Below, one piece after another: positions 15,144-22,792 of a DNA stretch of 28,915 nucleotides. Each line of letters starts with the position of its first letter. Position 1 is the first letter of the stretch. Location: positions 1 through 28,915 of the forward strand of contig JAEYAR010000103.1 of assembly GCA_023404715.1 (NCBI GenBank), read 5' to 3'. The stretch comes from Bacillota bacterium (GTDB lineage: Bacteria; Bacillota; Clostridia; Christensenellales; Aristaeellaceae). Under the pieces are notes generated by a model. That model was given only the letters and a program-made list of their open reading frames with translations. It had not been told where the DNA came from and did not search any database. The position numbers were made by a program, and so were the translations under genes.

Positions 15144-15932
15144 ATGCGAAATGAGGTGGTTCCCCTGCGCATCGCATTCGAATCCTTCGCTTGCGTGAAC
15201 CTTGTCATGAACACATTTGTACTCCTGATGAGCGCGCGGGTCGCATCATGTTTTCGCATTCGCTGGGGCCGTATACTGTGCGGCGCGGCCATCGGCACGG
15301 CGTACGCGGCGCTATCCTATACGTGGCCGTGGACGCGGCTCGCCCTCTTTGTGCCGGCCAGCGCGATCATGGCCGCGTGCATCGCACCCGTAAAGCGCGC
15401 GTCTAGCCTGGTAAAGCGCACAGGCATCGTGATCGGCTGTGCGTTTTTGCTCGGGGGTACGGGATACGCGCTGATGCAGGCGCTTCAAAGCAGATGGCTT
15501 GCGCTGGCCGTCGCATCTCCCGTTGCCGTCTTATGCGTGCACCACCTCGTACGCCTGCGAACGCAGCGCGCGGGCACGATGGCGGTTCGCGTGCTTTGCC
15601 GCTATCAGGATAAGGAAGTGCAAATCGACGGCTACGTCGACAGCGGAAACCGTCTGCAGGACGGGGTCACCGGCTTGCCGGTGATCGTCGTAAACGAGGC
15701 GGATATACGGGACGTATTGCCATCGCACGTCGATCTGGGCGATTTAACGACGCTTCCGCAGGGGTTTCGGCTTCTCGCCATATCCGGCGTATGCGGTCAG
15801 CAGCTGACGATGTGTTTTCGGCCGGGCATATGGCTCTCGCTGGGCGGCGCCTGGCAAAGGACGCAGGCCGTGGTCGCCATCGCCCCGCGGCCTCTGCCTG
15901 AGGGCGCGCTGGTGCCCCTATCGCTAGTATAA
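15144..15932 (+). CDS. spoIIGA: Sporulation sigma-E processing peptidase
   Basis: This membrane aspartic protease removes the pro-sequence of sigma-E in the mother cell after a signal from the forespore. The N-terminal half has about five hydrophobic segments (about residues 15-35, 45-60, 65-80, 90-110, 115-130). The C-terminal half carries VDSGNRL (about residue 171), the catalytic DSGN motif, and the family's terminal beta-rich region. Immediate linkage to sigE is as in other spore formers. The start is uncertain. ATG 15144 would lie at the predicted transcription start with no leader. Family N-termini align best near CTG 15165, which has GAGGTGG (15153-15159) in front, and GTG 15156 is another option. 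Confidence 0.93.
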   Translation: MRNEVVPLRIAFESFACVNLVMNTFVLLMSARVASCFRIRWGRILCGAAIGTAYAALSYTWPWTRLALFVPASAIMAACIAPVKRASSLVKRTGIVIGCAFLLGGTGYALMQALQSRWLALAVASPVAVLCVHHLVRLRTQRAGTMAVRVLCRYQDKEVQIDGYVDSGNRLQDGVTGLPVIVVNEADIRDVLPSHVDLGDLTTLPQGFRLLAISGVCGQQLTMCFRPGIWLSLGGAWQRTQAVVAIAPRPLPEGALVPLSLV

Positions 15933-15968
15933 AACGTTCGTTTGGAACGAAAGAGAGGGAGATTATCG

Positions 15969-16706
15969 ATGATGCAATGCAGCACGACGGACATTTGGGG
16001 CTTTACCGCGCAGACGCGCGCACGGTTCCTCACGCTCTTGACCCGTACGCCGGAGACGACGGTCGGTTACATCGGAGGCAGCGATACGCTGCCCGCGCCT
16101 CTTTCACACGAGGAAGAGCTGGCGCTGATGCAACGGCTCAAGCAGCGCGATCCGCAGGTGAAAAGCATGCTGATTGAACGCAATCTGCGCCTGGTGGTTT
16201 ACATCGCGCGCAAGTTTGAAAACACGGGCGTCGGAATCGAGGATCTCATCTCTATCGGCACAATCGGCTTGATCAAGGCGGTCAACACATTTGATCCGGA
16301 CAAAAAGATCAAGCTTGCGACGTACGCCTCCAGATGCATTGAAAATGAGATCCTGATGTTCCTTCGGCGCAACAACCGCACCAAGCTGGAGGTTTCGCTC
16401 GACGAGCCGCTCAATACGGATTGGGACGGCAACGAGCTGTTGCTCTCGGATATCCTGGGGACGGAGGGCGATATGGTTTATCGCAGCGTCGAGGAGGGCG
16501 TGGAGAAGCAGCTGTTGGCCAGCGCGCTCAGCCGCCTTTCCTCGCGCGAAAAAAACATCATGAGCCTACGCTTCGGGCTCTCCGGCGGCAAAGAAAAGAC
16601 GCAAAAGGAGGTCGCAGACATCCTGGGTATCTCGCAATCCTACATCTCACGGCTTGAAAAGCGCATTCTGGGCAGGCTGCAAAAGGACATGGTGCGCATG
16701 GGCTGA
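15969..16706 (+). CDS. sigE: RNA polymerase sporulation sigma factor sigma-E (pro-form)
   Basis: This 245-residue sigma factor drives early mother-cell transcription. ATG 15969 follows AGAGGGAG (15954-15961) at 7 bases; an in-frame TTG at 15942 has no site. The pro-sequence occupies about residues 1-33, ahead of the conserved GYIGGSDTLP where SpoIIGA is expected to cut. Region 2 (about 60-125, with IERNLRLVVYIARKFE and YASRCIENEI) is close to B. subtilis sigma-E. Region 4 helix-turn-helix is EVADILGISQSYISRLEKR near the end. The pro-sequence is less basic than in Bacillus (three Arg, no Lys), so membrane association may rely more on hydrophobic residues. A short CGTTC/GAACG hairpin (15935-15949) separates it from spoIIGA. 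Confidence 0.97.
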   Translation: MMQCSTTDIWGFTAQTRARFLTLLTRTPETTVGYIGGSDTLPAPLSHEEELALMQRLKQRDPQVKSMLIERNLRLVVYIARKFENTGVGIEDLISIGTIGLIKAVNTFDPDKKIKLATYASRCIENEILMFLRRNNRTKLEVSLDEPLNTDWDGNELLLSDILGTEGDMVYRSVEEGVEKQLLASALSRLSSREKNIMSLRFGLSGGKEKTQKEVADILGISQSYISRLEKRILGRLQKDMVRMG

Positions 16707-16709
16707 GGC

Positions 16710-16739
16710 GAATAAAACCCACATGCCGCGGCAATAATG
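16710..16739 (+). promoter_or_regulatory. Sigma-F-like promoter of sigG
   Basis: GAATA (16710-16714), 15 bases, then GGCAATAATG (16730-16739) matches the sigma-F -10 pattern GGnnAnAnTR at every fixed position and the -35 pattern except for A at its second base. In B. subtilis sigG is transcribed by sigma-F in the forespore. It lies 31 bases before the sigG start. Confidence 0.6.
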
Positions 16740-16770
16740 CTCCCATCCGGCAAGGACGGAGGGAGATTGT

Positions 16771-17544
16771 ATGGCGACGAACAAGGTTGAAATCTGTGGG
16801 GTAGACACATCCACACTTCCTGTGCTGACAAACGAACGGATGCGCGAGCTGTTTCCGCTCGTGCACGGCGGCGACATGAAGGCGCGCGAAGAATTCATCC
16901 GCGGCAATTTACGCCTGGTGCTCAGCGTGATTCAGCGCTTTAACAACCGGGGCGAAAACGTCGACGACCTGTTCCAGGTCGGCTGCATCGGGTTGATCAA
17001 GGCGCTGGATAACTTTGATGTGACGCAGAACGTGCGCTTTTCGACGTATGCGGTGCCGATGATCATCGGCGAGATCCGGCGATATCTTCGCGACAACAAT
17101 CCGATTCGTGTAAGCCGTTCGCTGCGCGACATCGCTTACAAGTCGCTTTCGGCACGGGACCGCCTGGCCTCTACGCTCGGCAGAGAGCCGACCATCCAAG
17201 AGCTGGCAAAGCATATGGAGCTACCCTGTGAGGACGTGGTGCTTGCGCTGGAGGCGATTCAGGATCCCATATCGCTCTTTGAACCGGTCTACAACGACGG
17301 GGGCGACGCCCTGTACATCATGGACCAGGTGAAGGACGAGAAGACGAACGATGAGGATTGGCTGGAGGGGATCGCCATCCGCGAGGCCATGCACCGCCTC
17401 AGCGACAGGGAAAAGCATATACTCAAGATGCGCTTCTTTGACGGACGCACGCAGATGGAGGTGGCCAGCGAAATCGGCATCTCTCAAGCACAGGTTTCAA
17501 GGCTGGAAAAGACGGCGCTGTCGCACATGAGAAAGTATATGTAA
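16771..17544 (+). CDS. sigG: RNA polymerase sporulation sigma factor sigma-G
   Basis: This 257-residue sigma factor controls late forespore genes. The sequence begins NKVEICGVDTSTLPVLTNE, the sigma-G signature, and continues with NLRLVLSVIQRFNNRGENVD, FSTYAVPMIIGEIRRYLRDN and NPIRVSRSLRDIAYK, all nearly identical to Bacillus sigma-G. Region 3 and region 4 (EVASEIGISQAQVSRLEK) are complete, and there is no pro-sequence. ATG 16771 follows GGAGGGAG. It could be read from the spoIIG promoter as well as from its own sigma-F-like promoter, and ends in a strong terminator. Confidence 0.98.
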   Translation: MATNKVEICGVDTSTLPVLTNERMRELFPLVHGGDMKAREEFIRGNLRLVLSVIQRFNNRGENVDDLFQVGCIGLIKALDNFDVTQNVRFSTYAVPMIIGEIRRYLRDNNPIRVSRSLRDIAYKSLSARDRLASTLGREPTIQELAKHMELPCEDVVLALEAIQDPISLFEPVYNDGGDALYIMDQVKDEKTNDEDWLEGIAIREAMHRLSDREKHILKMRFFDGRTQMEVASEIGISQAQVSRLEKTALSHMRKYM

Positions 17545-17552
17545 GGCTGCCG

Positions 17553-17575
17553 GGCGGGAATTCCCGCCTTTTTTT
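17553..17575 (+). terminator. Terminator of sigG
   Basis: GGCGGG (17553-17558), AATT loop, CCCGCC (17563-17568), then seven T (17569-17575). Confidence 0.92.
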
Positions 17576-17641
17576 GTTTGAACAAGCTTCCAATCGCTGA
17601 ACCTTGGCATAAAATAAACCATGCGAGGGAGGCGGAACATT

Positions 17642-17887
17642 ATGAGCTTGTCCGAACTGAGGAACAAAGACGTCGTCAACGTGCCGGACGGACGCGTGCT
17701 GGGGAAGGTGATGGATCTGGAATTTTGCCCCCAGGACGGAAGGGTTCAGGCGATCGTCGTGCCGGGCGCTTTTAGCGCATGGCAGCTGATCAAAGGGGAA
17801 CGCAGCGGCGTGGTCATACCTTGGCAGCTCATTCAAAAGATTGGGGACGACGTGATCCTCGTCTGTCTTGAAGATACGCCGAACTGA
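17642..17887 (+). CDS. YlmC/YmxH family sporulation protein
   Basis: This 81-residue PRC-barrel protein opens with SLSELRNKDVVNVPDGRVLGKVMDLE in overlapping form, the family signature, and ends with GDDVILV. ATG 17642 follows GGGAGG (17626-17631); an in-frame ATG at 17621 lacks a site. In Bacilli and Clostridia this gene is usually found near sporulation loci, and its molecular function is unknown. CATAAAAT at 17608-17615 resembles a sigma-E -10 element (one mismatch), but I see no good -35, so mother-cell control is only a guess. Confidence 0.9.
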   Translation: MSLSELRNKDVVNVPDGRVLGKVMDLEFCPQDGRVQAIVVPGAFSAWQLIKGERSGVVIPWQLIQKIGDDVILVCLEDTPN

Positions 17888-17896
17888 CGATTTCCC

Positions 17897-17925
17897 TTTA
17901 CGATTCGCACGGATTCGGTTATAAT
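17897..17925 (+). promoter_or_regulatory. Promoter of nrdR
   Basis: TTTACG (17897-17902), 17 bases, then a perfect TATAAT (17920-17925), 42 bases before the nrdR start codon. Confidence 0.65.
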
Positions 17926-17966
17926 AAGCTCAATAAATCCGGGCGTCTCGAAAGGAAGGCACAGGA

Positions 17967-18440
17967 ATGAGATGTATTTTTTGTAATTGTACGGATAGCC
18001 GCGTGGTCGACTCCCGCCCCACGGAGGACGGCGCGATCCGCAGGCGCCGCGAATGCGAGCGCTGCGGCCGCCGCTTTACCACTTACGAAAAAATCGAAAC
18101 GCTGCCGTTGCTGGTCATCAAAAAGGACAAACGGCGAGAACCGTTCGACGCGGATAAAATCCGCCGCGGGCTCGTAAAGGCCTGCGAAAAACGCCCCGTC
18201 GCCATCGCTGACATCGAGGCGCTCGTGAGCGAGATCGAGATGGCGATGCTCAACTCGATGGAGCAGGAAGTGACGACCCAGCGCATCGGCGAGATGGCCA
18301 TGGACGGCCTTCGCAAGCTGGACGAAGTCTCCTACGTACGCTTTGCCTCGGTTTACCGGCAGTTCAAGGATATTCAGTCCTTCATGCACGAGCTCAGCCA
18401 ACTGCTCAAGGATAACGCGCCGATCGTGGAAAATAAATAA
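17967..18440 (+). CDS. nrdR: Transcriptional repressor NrdR
   Basis: This 157-residue repressor of ribonucleotide reductase genes has a zinc ribbon at residues 3-33 (CIFC and CERC knuckles with DSRPTEDG and RRRREC between) and an ATP-cone domain from about 49 to 139 that senses ATP/dATP. KRREPFDADKIRRGL and VSYVRFASVYRQFKDI are typical. The length equals the usual family length. ATG 17967 follows AAAGGAAGG. Placement after sigG and the YlmC/YmxH gene is common in Clostridia. No reductase gene lies in this window, so its targets are elsewhere. Confidence 0.98.
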   Translation: MRCIFCNCTDSRVVDSRPTEDGAIRRRRECERCGRRFTTYEKIETLPLLVIKKDKRREPFDADKIRRGLVKACEKRPVAIADIEALVSEIEMAMLNSMEQEVTTQRIGEMAMDGLRKLDEVSYVRFASVYRQFKDIQSFMHELSQLLKDNAPIVENK

Positions 18441-18479
18441 CACCCAAGTTGGAGAAGATCCCCTGGCGACCCTTTACCG

Positions 18480-18509
18480 GCATATTTCATCGTTTTTTTG
18501 CGCATCGTA
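18480..18509 (+). promoter_or_regulatory. Sigma-G-like promoter of spoIVB
   Basis: GCATA (18480-18484), 18 bases, then CATCGTA (18503-18509). This matches the sigma-G layout GMATR-18-CATNMTA with one difference (G for M). It lies 41 bases before the start codon. In B. subtilis spoIVB is a forespore gene read by sigma-F and sigma-G. Confidence 0.6.
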
Positions 18510-18549
18510 GGCGTGATCAAGCGATGGCGTTGGAAAGGGTTGTTTTTTG

Positions 18550-19830
18550 ATGAATAGGGAAAGGCTTAAAAAGATTTGCGGAATTGTGCTCAGCCTGCTC
18601 GTCGTAGCCATCAATTATTCGCCGCCGGTGCAGCAGCTTTCAAACCTGCCGGATGCACTCGTGCTGCGCGAGGGGCAGGAGACGCGCCTGTCCTGGGGCT
18701 TGCCATTGCAGGTGCGCATGAATCAAGCGGAACAGGCCGTACTGTCCTCGGGGGATGAGAGGCTGTCGGAGGCCGCGCGTACGGACGTCGAGCTGTCGGC
18801 GGTGAGCGCCGGTCAGGCGCAGGTGCAGCTATCGCTCTTTGGCAACTGGCCGTTCAAGAACGTCGACGTACAGGTGCAGGATCAAAAGATCCTCATGCCG
18901 GGCGGCCAGGCCATCGGCGTGGCGCTGCATACGAGCGGCGTGCTCGTCGTCGGCACGTCGGATCTTTCGGGCGGCGTGGCCAATCCGGCCAAAAAGGCCG
19001 GACTCAAGCCCGGAGACCTGATATGCTCCATCGGCGGCCAGGAGATCGAGAGCGCGGAGCATTTGGCCCAGGTGGTGAACGCCCTGGGCAGCGCAACCGT
19101 CGAGGTCGTCGTACAGCGCACAGGGAAGCAGCTTCACCTGAACGTCGCCCCCGTGGTCGACGCGATCGACGGGAAATACAGGCTCGGGGTGTGGGTACGC
19201 GACAGCACCGCAGGCGTAGGCACGCTCTCGTTCTACGACCCGGACAGCGGGCGCTTCGGCGCGCTGGGGCATGCCATAACGGATGTAGATACGGGAGAAT
19301 TCCTCACCGTGCGCGAGGGCAACATCATGCATGCGCACATCGTCGACGTGCTCAAAGGGCAGCGTGGCGAGCCGGGCGAGCTGAAGGGCTCCTTCCTCAA
19401 GGAGGGTGAAACGTTCGGCGATATCGTGCTCAACAATCAATTTGGCATCTACGGCAAGAGCGACGAGCGCATCGTCAACCCGCTCTATCCCAATGGGCTG
19501 CCGGTGGGTTCGCGTAGCAACGTGCACGAGGGGAAGGCGAGCATCCTTTCAACAGTGGACGGCGACACGGTGAAGGAGTATGAGGTGGAAATTACGCGCT
19601 GCGTTACGCAGAGCAATGCATCGCAAAAAGGGATGATCCTGCGCGTTACGGATCCCGAGCTGCTAAAAAAGACGGGCGGTATCGTGCAGGGAATGAGCGG
19701 CAGCCCGATATTGCAGGACGGGTATATCATCGGCGCGGTCACCCACGTTTACGTGAACGATCCCACGCAAGGATACGGTATGTACATCGAATGGATGCTG
19801 GAGCAGTCAAATCAGGCCGAAGCTGCTTGA
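18550..19830 (+). CDS. spoIVB: SpoIVB serine peptidase (S55)
   Basis: This 426-residue protease is made in the forespore and secreted into the space between the two membranes, where it triggers pro-sigma-K processing. It has an N-terminal membrane anchor (about 8-22), a PDZ domain (about 118-200, with GLKPGDLICSIGGQEIES) and the S55 peptidase domain. The expected triad is present: His241 (FGALGHAI), Asp368 (RVTDPE) and Ser383 (QGMSGSPI). Their spacing equals that reported for B. subtilis. I used ATG 18550, since the TTG just before it has no advantage; the ribosome site (GGAAAGGG) is modest. It is followed by spo0A, the usual neighbour. Confidence 0.97.
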   Translation: MNRERLKKICGIVLSLLVVAINYSPPVQQLSNLPDALVLREGQETRLSWGLPLQVRMNQAEQAVLSSGDERLSEAARTDVELSAVSAGQAQVQLSLFGNWPFKNVDVQVQDQKILMPGGQAIGVALHTSGVLVVGTSDLSGGVANPAKKAGLKPGDLICSIGGQEIESAEHLAQVVNALGSATVEVVVQRTGKQLHLNVAPVVDAIDGKYRLGVWVRDSTAGVGTLSFYDPDSGRFGALGHAITDVDTGEFLTVREGNIMHAHIVDVLKGQRGEPGELKGSFLKEGETFGDIVLNNQFGIYGKSDERIVNPLYPNGLPVGSRSNVHEGKASILSTVDGDTVKEYEVEITRCVTQSNASQKGMILRVTDPELLKKTGGIVQGMSGSPILQDGYIIGAVTHVYVNDPTQGYGMYIEWMLEQSNQAEAA

Positions 19831-19833
19831 TAT

Positions 19834-19850
19834 AGAGGATTTTATCCTCT
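19834..19850 (+). other. Hairpin after spoIVB
   Basis: AGAGGAT (19834-19840) pairs with ATCCTCT (19844-19850) around TTT directly after the spoIVB stop. There is no T tract, so it is a weak or partial terminator at best. Confidence 0.4.
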
Positions 19851-19861
19851 GTCCGGCGAAT

Positions 19862-19891
19862 ACTCCATCTCGCAGCAAAGGAAGATGGGGT
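19862..19891 (+). promoter_or_regulatory. Hairpin covering the spo0A ribosome binding site
   Basis: Positions 19862-19870 pair with 19883-19891 (nine pairs, one wobble) around a 12-base loop. The 3' arm includes part of the G-rich Shine-Dalgarno region GGGGTGGG (19887-19894) that precedes ATG 19898. Folding would partly mask the site. Confidence 0.4.
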
Positions 19892-19897
19892 GGGAAT

Positions 19898-20686
19898 ATG
19901 CGGGTTTCCTATCGGGTTCTGATCGCTGCGAACGATCAGAACTTTTTTGCGTTTTTGCGCGACCGGTTGTTCGAAGATCCCGAATGGGACCTCATAGGCT
20001 GCGCGGGCGACGGCCTTCAAGCCCTTGCGCTCACGCGGGATTGGCTGCCCGATGCCGTGATCATGGACGCTTACCTGCCTGTTCTCGATTGTGCGGCCTA
20101 TTTAAATCGCCTGCTGGCGGAGGACGTGCATAAGCTCCCCTTTGTCGCGGCGGTAACGGCGCCTACTCTGATACGCACGACAGGTTATCTGCTCGAGATG
20201 GGGGCCGACGCGCTATGGCCTAAGACAGACTGCGTAGAAGGGCTCAGACGCCTAAAGCAAGACGTGCGCGCCAAGCCGTTCAGCAAGCTGGCGCTCGCCC
20301 GTCTGGATTCGCGCATGAACGCATGCTCTCTGCTGCTTCAGAGGATGGGCATGAACAGCGCGCTGCTCGGCTTTGCATACCTGGCTTGCGCGGCGGCCTT
20401 CGCCTCGATCAACCTGGAGCTTTGCAAGAACCTATCGAGCGGGATATACCGCTGGGTCGCGCAGCGATACGATACGACGCCGGTACTCGTCGAGCGGGCG
20501 ATTCGCCACGCGATCGAGAGCACCGTCAACCGCGCAAGCCCGCAGCTTCTTTATGCTGCGTTTGGCAATACGATGGACCCGCAGCGCGGTAAGCCGACGA
20601 ACAGCGAAATGATCGCCGTGCTCGCGCAGCGTATTCGCATCGAATGCGAAAAAGAGAGATGCGCTGACGACAAAACTACGTTATAA
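19898..20686 (+). CDS. spo0A: Sporulation response regulator Spo0A, receiver atypical
   Basis: This 262-residue protein is the master regulator of entry into sporulation. The C-terminal domain (about 145-250) is clearly Spo0A: RYDTTPVLVERAIRHAIES is the DNA-recognition region, followed by FGNTMD and GKPTNSEMIAVLAQRIRIE. The N-terminal receiver keeps the phosphorylatable Asp57 (AVIMDAYLP), the switch threonine (AVTAPT) and the lysine (ALWPK). The usual acidic pair after the first strand (ADDN in B. subtilis) reads AAND here, and the proline after the lysine is absent. It sits directly after spoIVB, as in most spore formers, so a paralogue is less likely than a divergent true Spo0A. The altered acidic pocket raises the question of how it binds Mg2+ and phosphate. 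Confidence 0.93.
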   Translation: MRVSYRVLIAANDQNFFAFLRDRLFEDPEWDLIGCAGDGLQALALTRDWLPDAVIMDAYLPVLDCAAYLNRLLAEDVHKLPFVAAVTAPTLIRTTGYLLEMGADALWPKTDCVEGLRRLKQDVRAKPFSKLALARLDSRMNACSLLLQRMGMNSALLGFAYLACAAAFASINLELCKNLSSGIYRWVAQRYDTTPVLVERAIRHAIESTVNRASPQLLYAAFGNTMDPQRGKPTNSEMIAVLAQRIRIECEKERCADDKTTL

Positions 20687-20750
20687 TACGGAAGTGGGGC
20701 GCAAGCGCCTTGCCTATTTGAAGACGGCGACAGCCGGGGAGCGTATGAAA

Positions 20751-21929
20751 ATGAATCAAAAAGTGATATTGATCGTGCTCGATAGCGTCGGCATTGGCGC
20801 ATTGCCGGATGCCGGCGATTACGGGGACGCAGGCGCGCATACGCTGCGCCACGTCGTGAATGCTTGTCACACGAGGATTCCGAACCTTCAAAAGCTCGGC
20901 CTTTGCAACATCGAAGGCGCCGGGTTTGGGGAGCCGGAGGAGAGGCCGCTGGCCGCTTATGCGCGCATGCGCGAGGTATCCGCCGGCAAGGATACGACGA
21001 CCGGCCATTGGGAAATCGCCGGGCTCAGGCTGGATAAGCCCTTTCCCACCTTCCCGGAGGGATTTCCGCGGACATTCATCGACGCGTTCGAAAAGCGGGT
21101 CGGGCGCGGGACGATCGGGAATTATCCGTCCTCCGGCACGGCTATTTTGGATCGGCTGGGTGAACGGCATATGAAGACGGGGGAACTGATCGTCTATACT
21201 TCGGCGGACAGCGTATTTCAGATCGCCGCGCACGAGGAGGTCGTCCCGGTCGAGGCGCTCTACCGTATCTGCGAAATTGCCCGCGAAATGCTCCGGGACG
21301 ATTTGGGTGTCGGACGCGTAATCGCTCGCCCGTTCGTCGGTTCTCCGGGCGCATTTGTGCGTACGGGGCGACGGCGCGACTTTTCGTTGCAGCCTCCCCG
21401 CAACCTGCTCGACGCGCTGTCGGAGGCAGGGCTTACCGTCTTCGGCGTGGGCAAAATCGAGGATATCTTTTGCCACCGCGGACTCACGGGGTCAAACCAT
21501 GCGAGCGGAAATGCCGCCTGTATGGAAGCGACGCTCGCATCTATGGAGGCGGATTACGCTGGCCTGCTGTTTACCAATCTGGTCGATTATGACATGCTTT
21601 ACGGGCACCGCAACGACGTCAAGGGATATTCGGACGCCTTAGAGGCTTTTGACCGGCGTTTGCCTGATGTATACGCGCGTATGCGGACAGGCGATATGCT
21701 CATCATCACGGCCGACCATGGATGCGATCCGACGCATCCGGGCACGGATCACACGCGCGAGCACACGCCGATGCTCTGCTACATCAAGGGCGGCGTCGGG
21801 GGCGTGAACCTCGGCACGAGGCAGACTTATGCGGATATCAGCGCCACCATCCTCGATTTCTTCGGGCTTGACAACCCGTTTACAGGGCGCTCCTTCCTGC
21901 AGGCGGCGCAAAACGGGGCCGAGAAATAA
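20751..21929 (+). CDS. deoB: Phosphopentomutase
   Basis: This roughly 392-residue metalloenzyme interconverts (deoxy)ribose-1-phosphate and -5-phosphate in nucleoside salvage. It opens with ILIVLDSVGIGALPDAGDYG, has GKDTTTGHWEIAG, and ends with DYDMLYGHRNDVKGY and TADHGCDPTHPGTDHTREH, the metal ligands of the alkaline phosphatase superfamily. GGGGAG (20736-20741) is 9 bases from ATG 20751; ATG 20745 in the same frame is only 3 bases away, so I prefer 20751. A TATAAT at 20682-20687 overlaps the end of spo0A but has no clear -35. The order deoB-punA-dacF matches the B. subtilis drm-pupG-dacF locus. Confidence 0.97.
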   Translation: MNQKVILIVLDSVGIGALPDAGDYGDAGAHTLRHVVNACHTRIPNLQKLGLCNIEGAGFGEPEERPLAAYARMREVSAGKDTTTGHWEIAGLRLDKPFPTFPEGFPRTFIDAFEKRVGRGTIGNYPSSGTAILDRLGERHMKTGELIVYTSADSVFQIAAHEEVVPVEALYRICEIAREMLRDDLGVGRVIARPFVGSPGAFVRTGRRRDFSLQPPRNLLDALSEAGLTVFGVGKIEDIFCHRGLTGSNHASGNAACMEATLASMEADYAGLLFTNLVDYDMLYGHRNDVKGYSDALEAFDRRLPDVYARMRTGDMLIITADHGCDPTHPGTDHTREHTPMLCYIKGGVGGVNLGTRQTYADISATILDFFGLDNPFTGRSFLQAAQNGAEK

Positions 21930-21956
21930 GATTTTATAGAGCGGGAGGAACGAAAG

Positions 21957-22772
21957 ATGGAAGAGATGGAACGGATAGGGCGCGCGGCTGAGGCGGTTGA
22001 GGCGGCGTGCGGCAAGGCGCAGATCGGCATTATTTTGGGCTCGGGCCTAGGCGAATATGCCGAGGCGCTGGCTGGGGCGAAGACGCTCGCTTATCTAGAT
22101 ATCCCGGGTTTTCCGGTTTCGACGGTTGCCGGACACGCCGGGCTGTGGTGCGCGGGAACGCTGCACGGCAAGCGTGTTTGCATGATGCGCGGACGCTTCC
22201 ATTATTACGAGGGCTACACCCTACGCGACGTGACCCTGCCTGTACGCGTCATGCAAAGCCTGGGCGTGCAAACGCTCATCGTCACCAATGCGGCGGGCGG
22301 GATCAACCGGACTTTTCAGCCGGGCGATCTGATGGTCCTGTCAGACCTGATCAACATGACCGGCGTAAATCCTCTCTTTGGACGCAACTTGGATGCGTAC
22401 GGCCCGCGCTTTCCAGACATGACCTACGCCTTTGAACCGGCGCTGCGCCGCCTGGCGAAAGATAAGGCCGCTCGTCTGGGCTTTACGCTGCGCGAGGGCG
22501 TGTACGCGCAGATGCCCGGTCCATGCTACGAAACGCCGGCGGAGATTCGCATGCTGCGCACGCTGGGCGCCGATGCGGTGGGCATGTCCACCGTGCCGGA
22601 GGTCATCGTGGCGCGCCACGGCGGCTTGCGCGTGCTTGGCATCTCCTGCATCACGAATATGGCCGCCGGCATATTGGATCAGCCGCTTTCGCATCAGGAG
22701 GTCATGGAGACCGGCGAGCGCGTAAAGGATAAGTTCCGCAAGCTGTTGGATGAAATCGTCAGCGCGCTGTAA
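21957..22772 (+). CDS. punA: Purine-nucleoside phosphorylase
   Basis: This 271-residue class I (trimeric) enzyme splits purine nucleosides with phosphate to give base and (deoxy)ribose-1-phosphate, which DeoB then isomerises. Motifs are ILGSGLGEYAEAL near the N-terminus (phosphate loop), VAGHAG, GRFHYYEGY, VTNAAGGIN, MPGPCYETPAE and GMSTVPEVIVARH with SCITNMAAG at the purine site. ATG 21957 follows GGGAGG at 8 bases, 27 bases after deoB. The pair forms an operon, and a hairpin with short T tract separates it from dacF. Confidence 0.97.
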   Translation: MEEMERIGRAAEAVEAACGKAQIGIILGSGLGEYAEALAGAKTLAYLDIPGFPVSTVAGHAGLWCAGTLHGKRVCMMRGRFHYYEGYTLRDVTLPVRVMQSLGVQTLIVTNAAGGINRTFQPGDLMVLSDLINMTGVNPLFGRNLDAYGPRFPDMTYAFEPALRRLAKDKAARLGFTLREGVYAQMPGPCYETPAEIRMLRTLGADAVGMSTVPEVIVARHGGLRVLGISCITNMAAGILDQPLSHQEVMETGERVKDKFRKLLDEIVSAL

Positions 22773-22792
22773 AAGCCGCATATGCATAGAAG

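Noticed and set aside
20676..21476. 266-codon open frame on the minus strand
   Set aside because: It is antisense to deoB, whose motifs are complete, and has no ribosome site.
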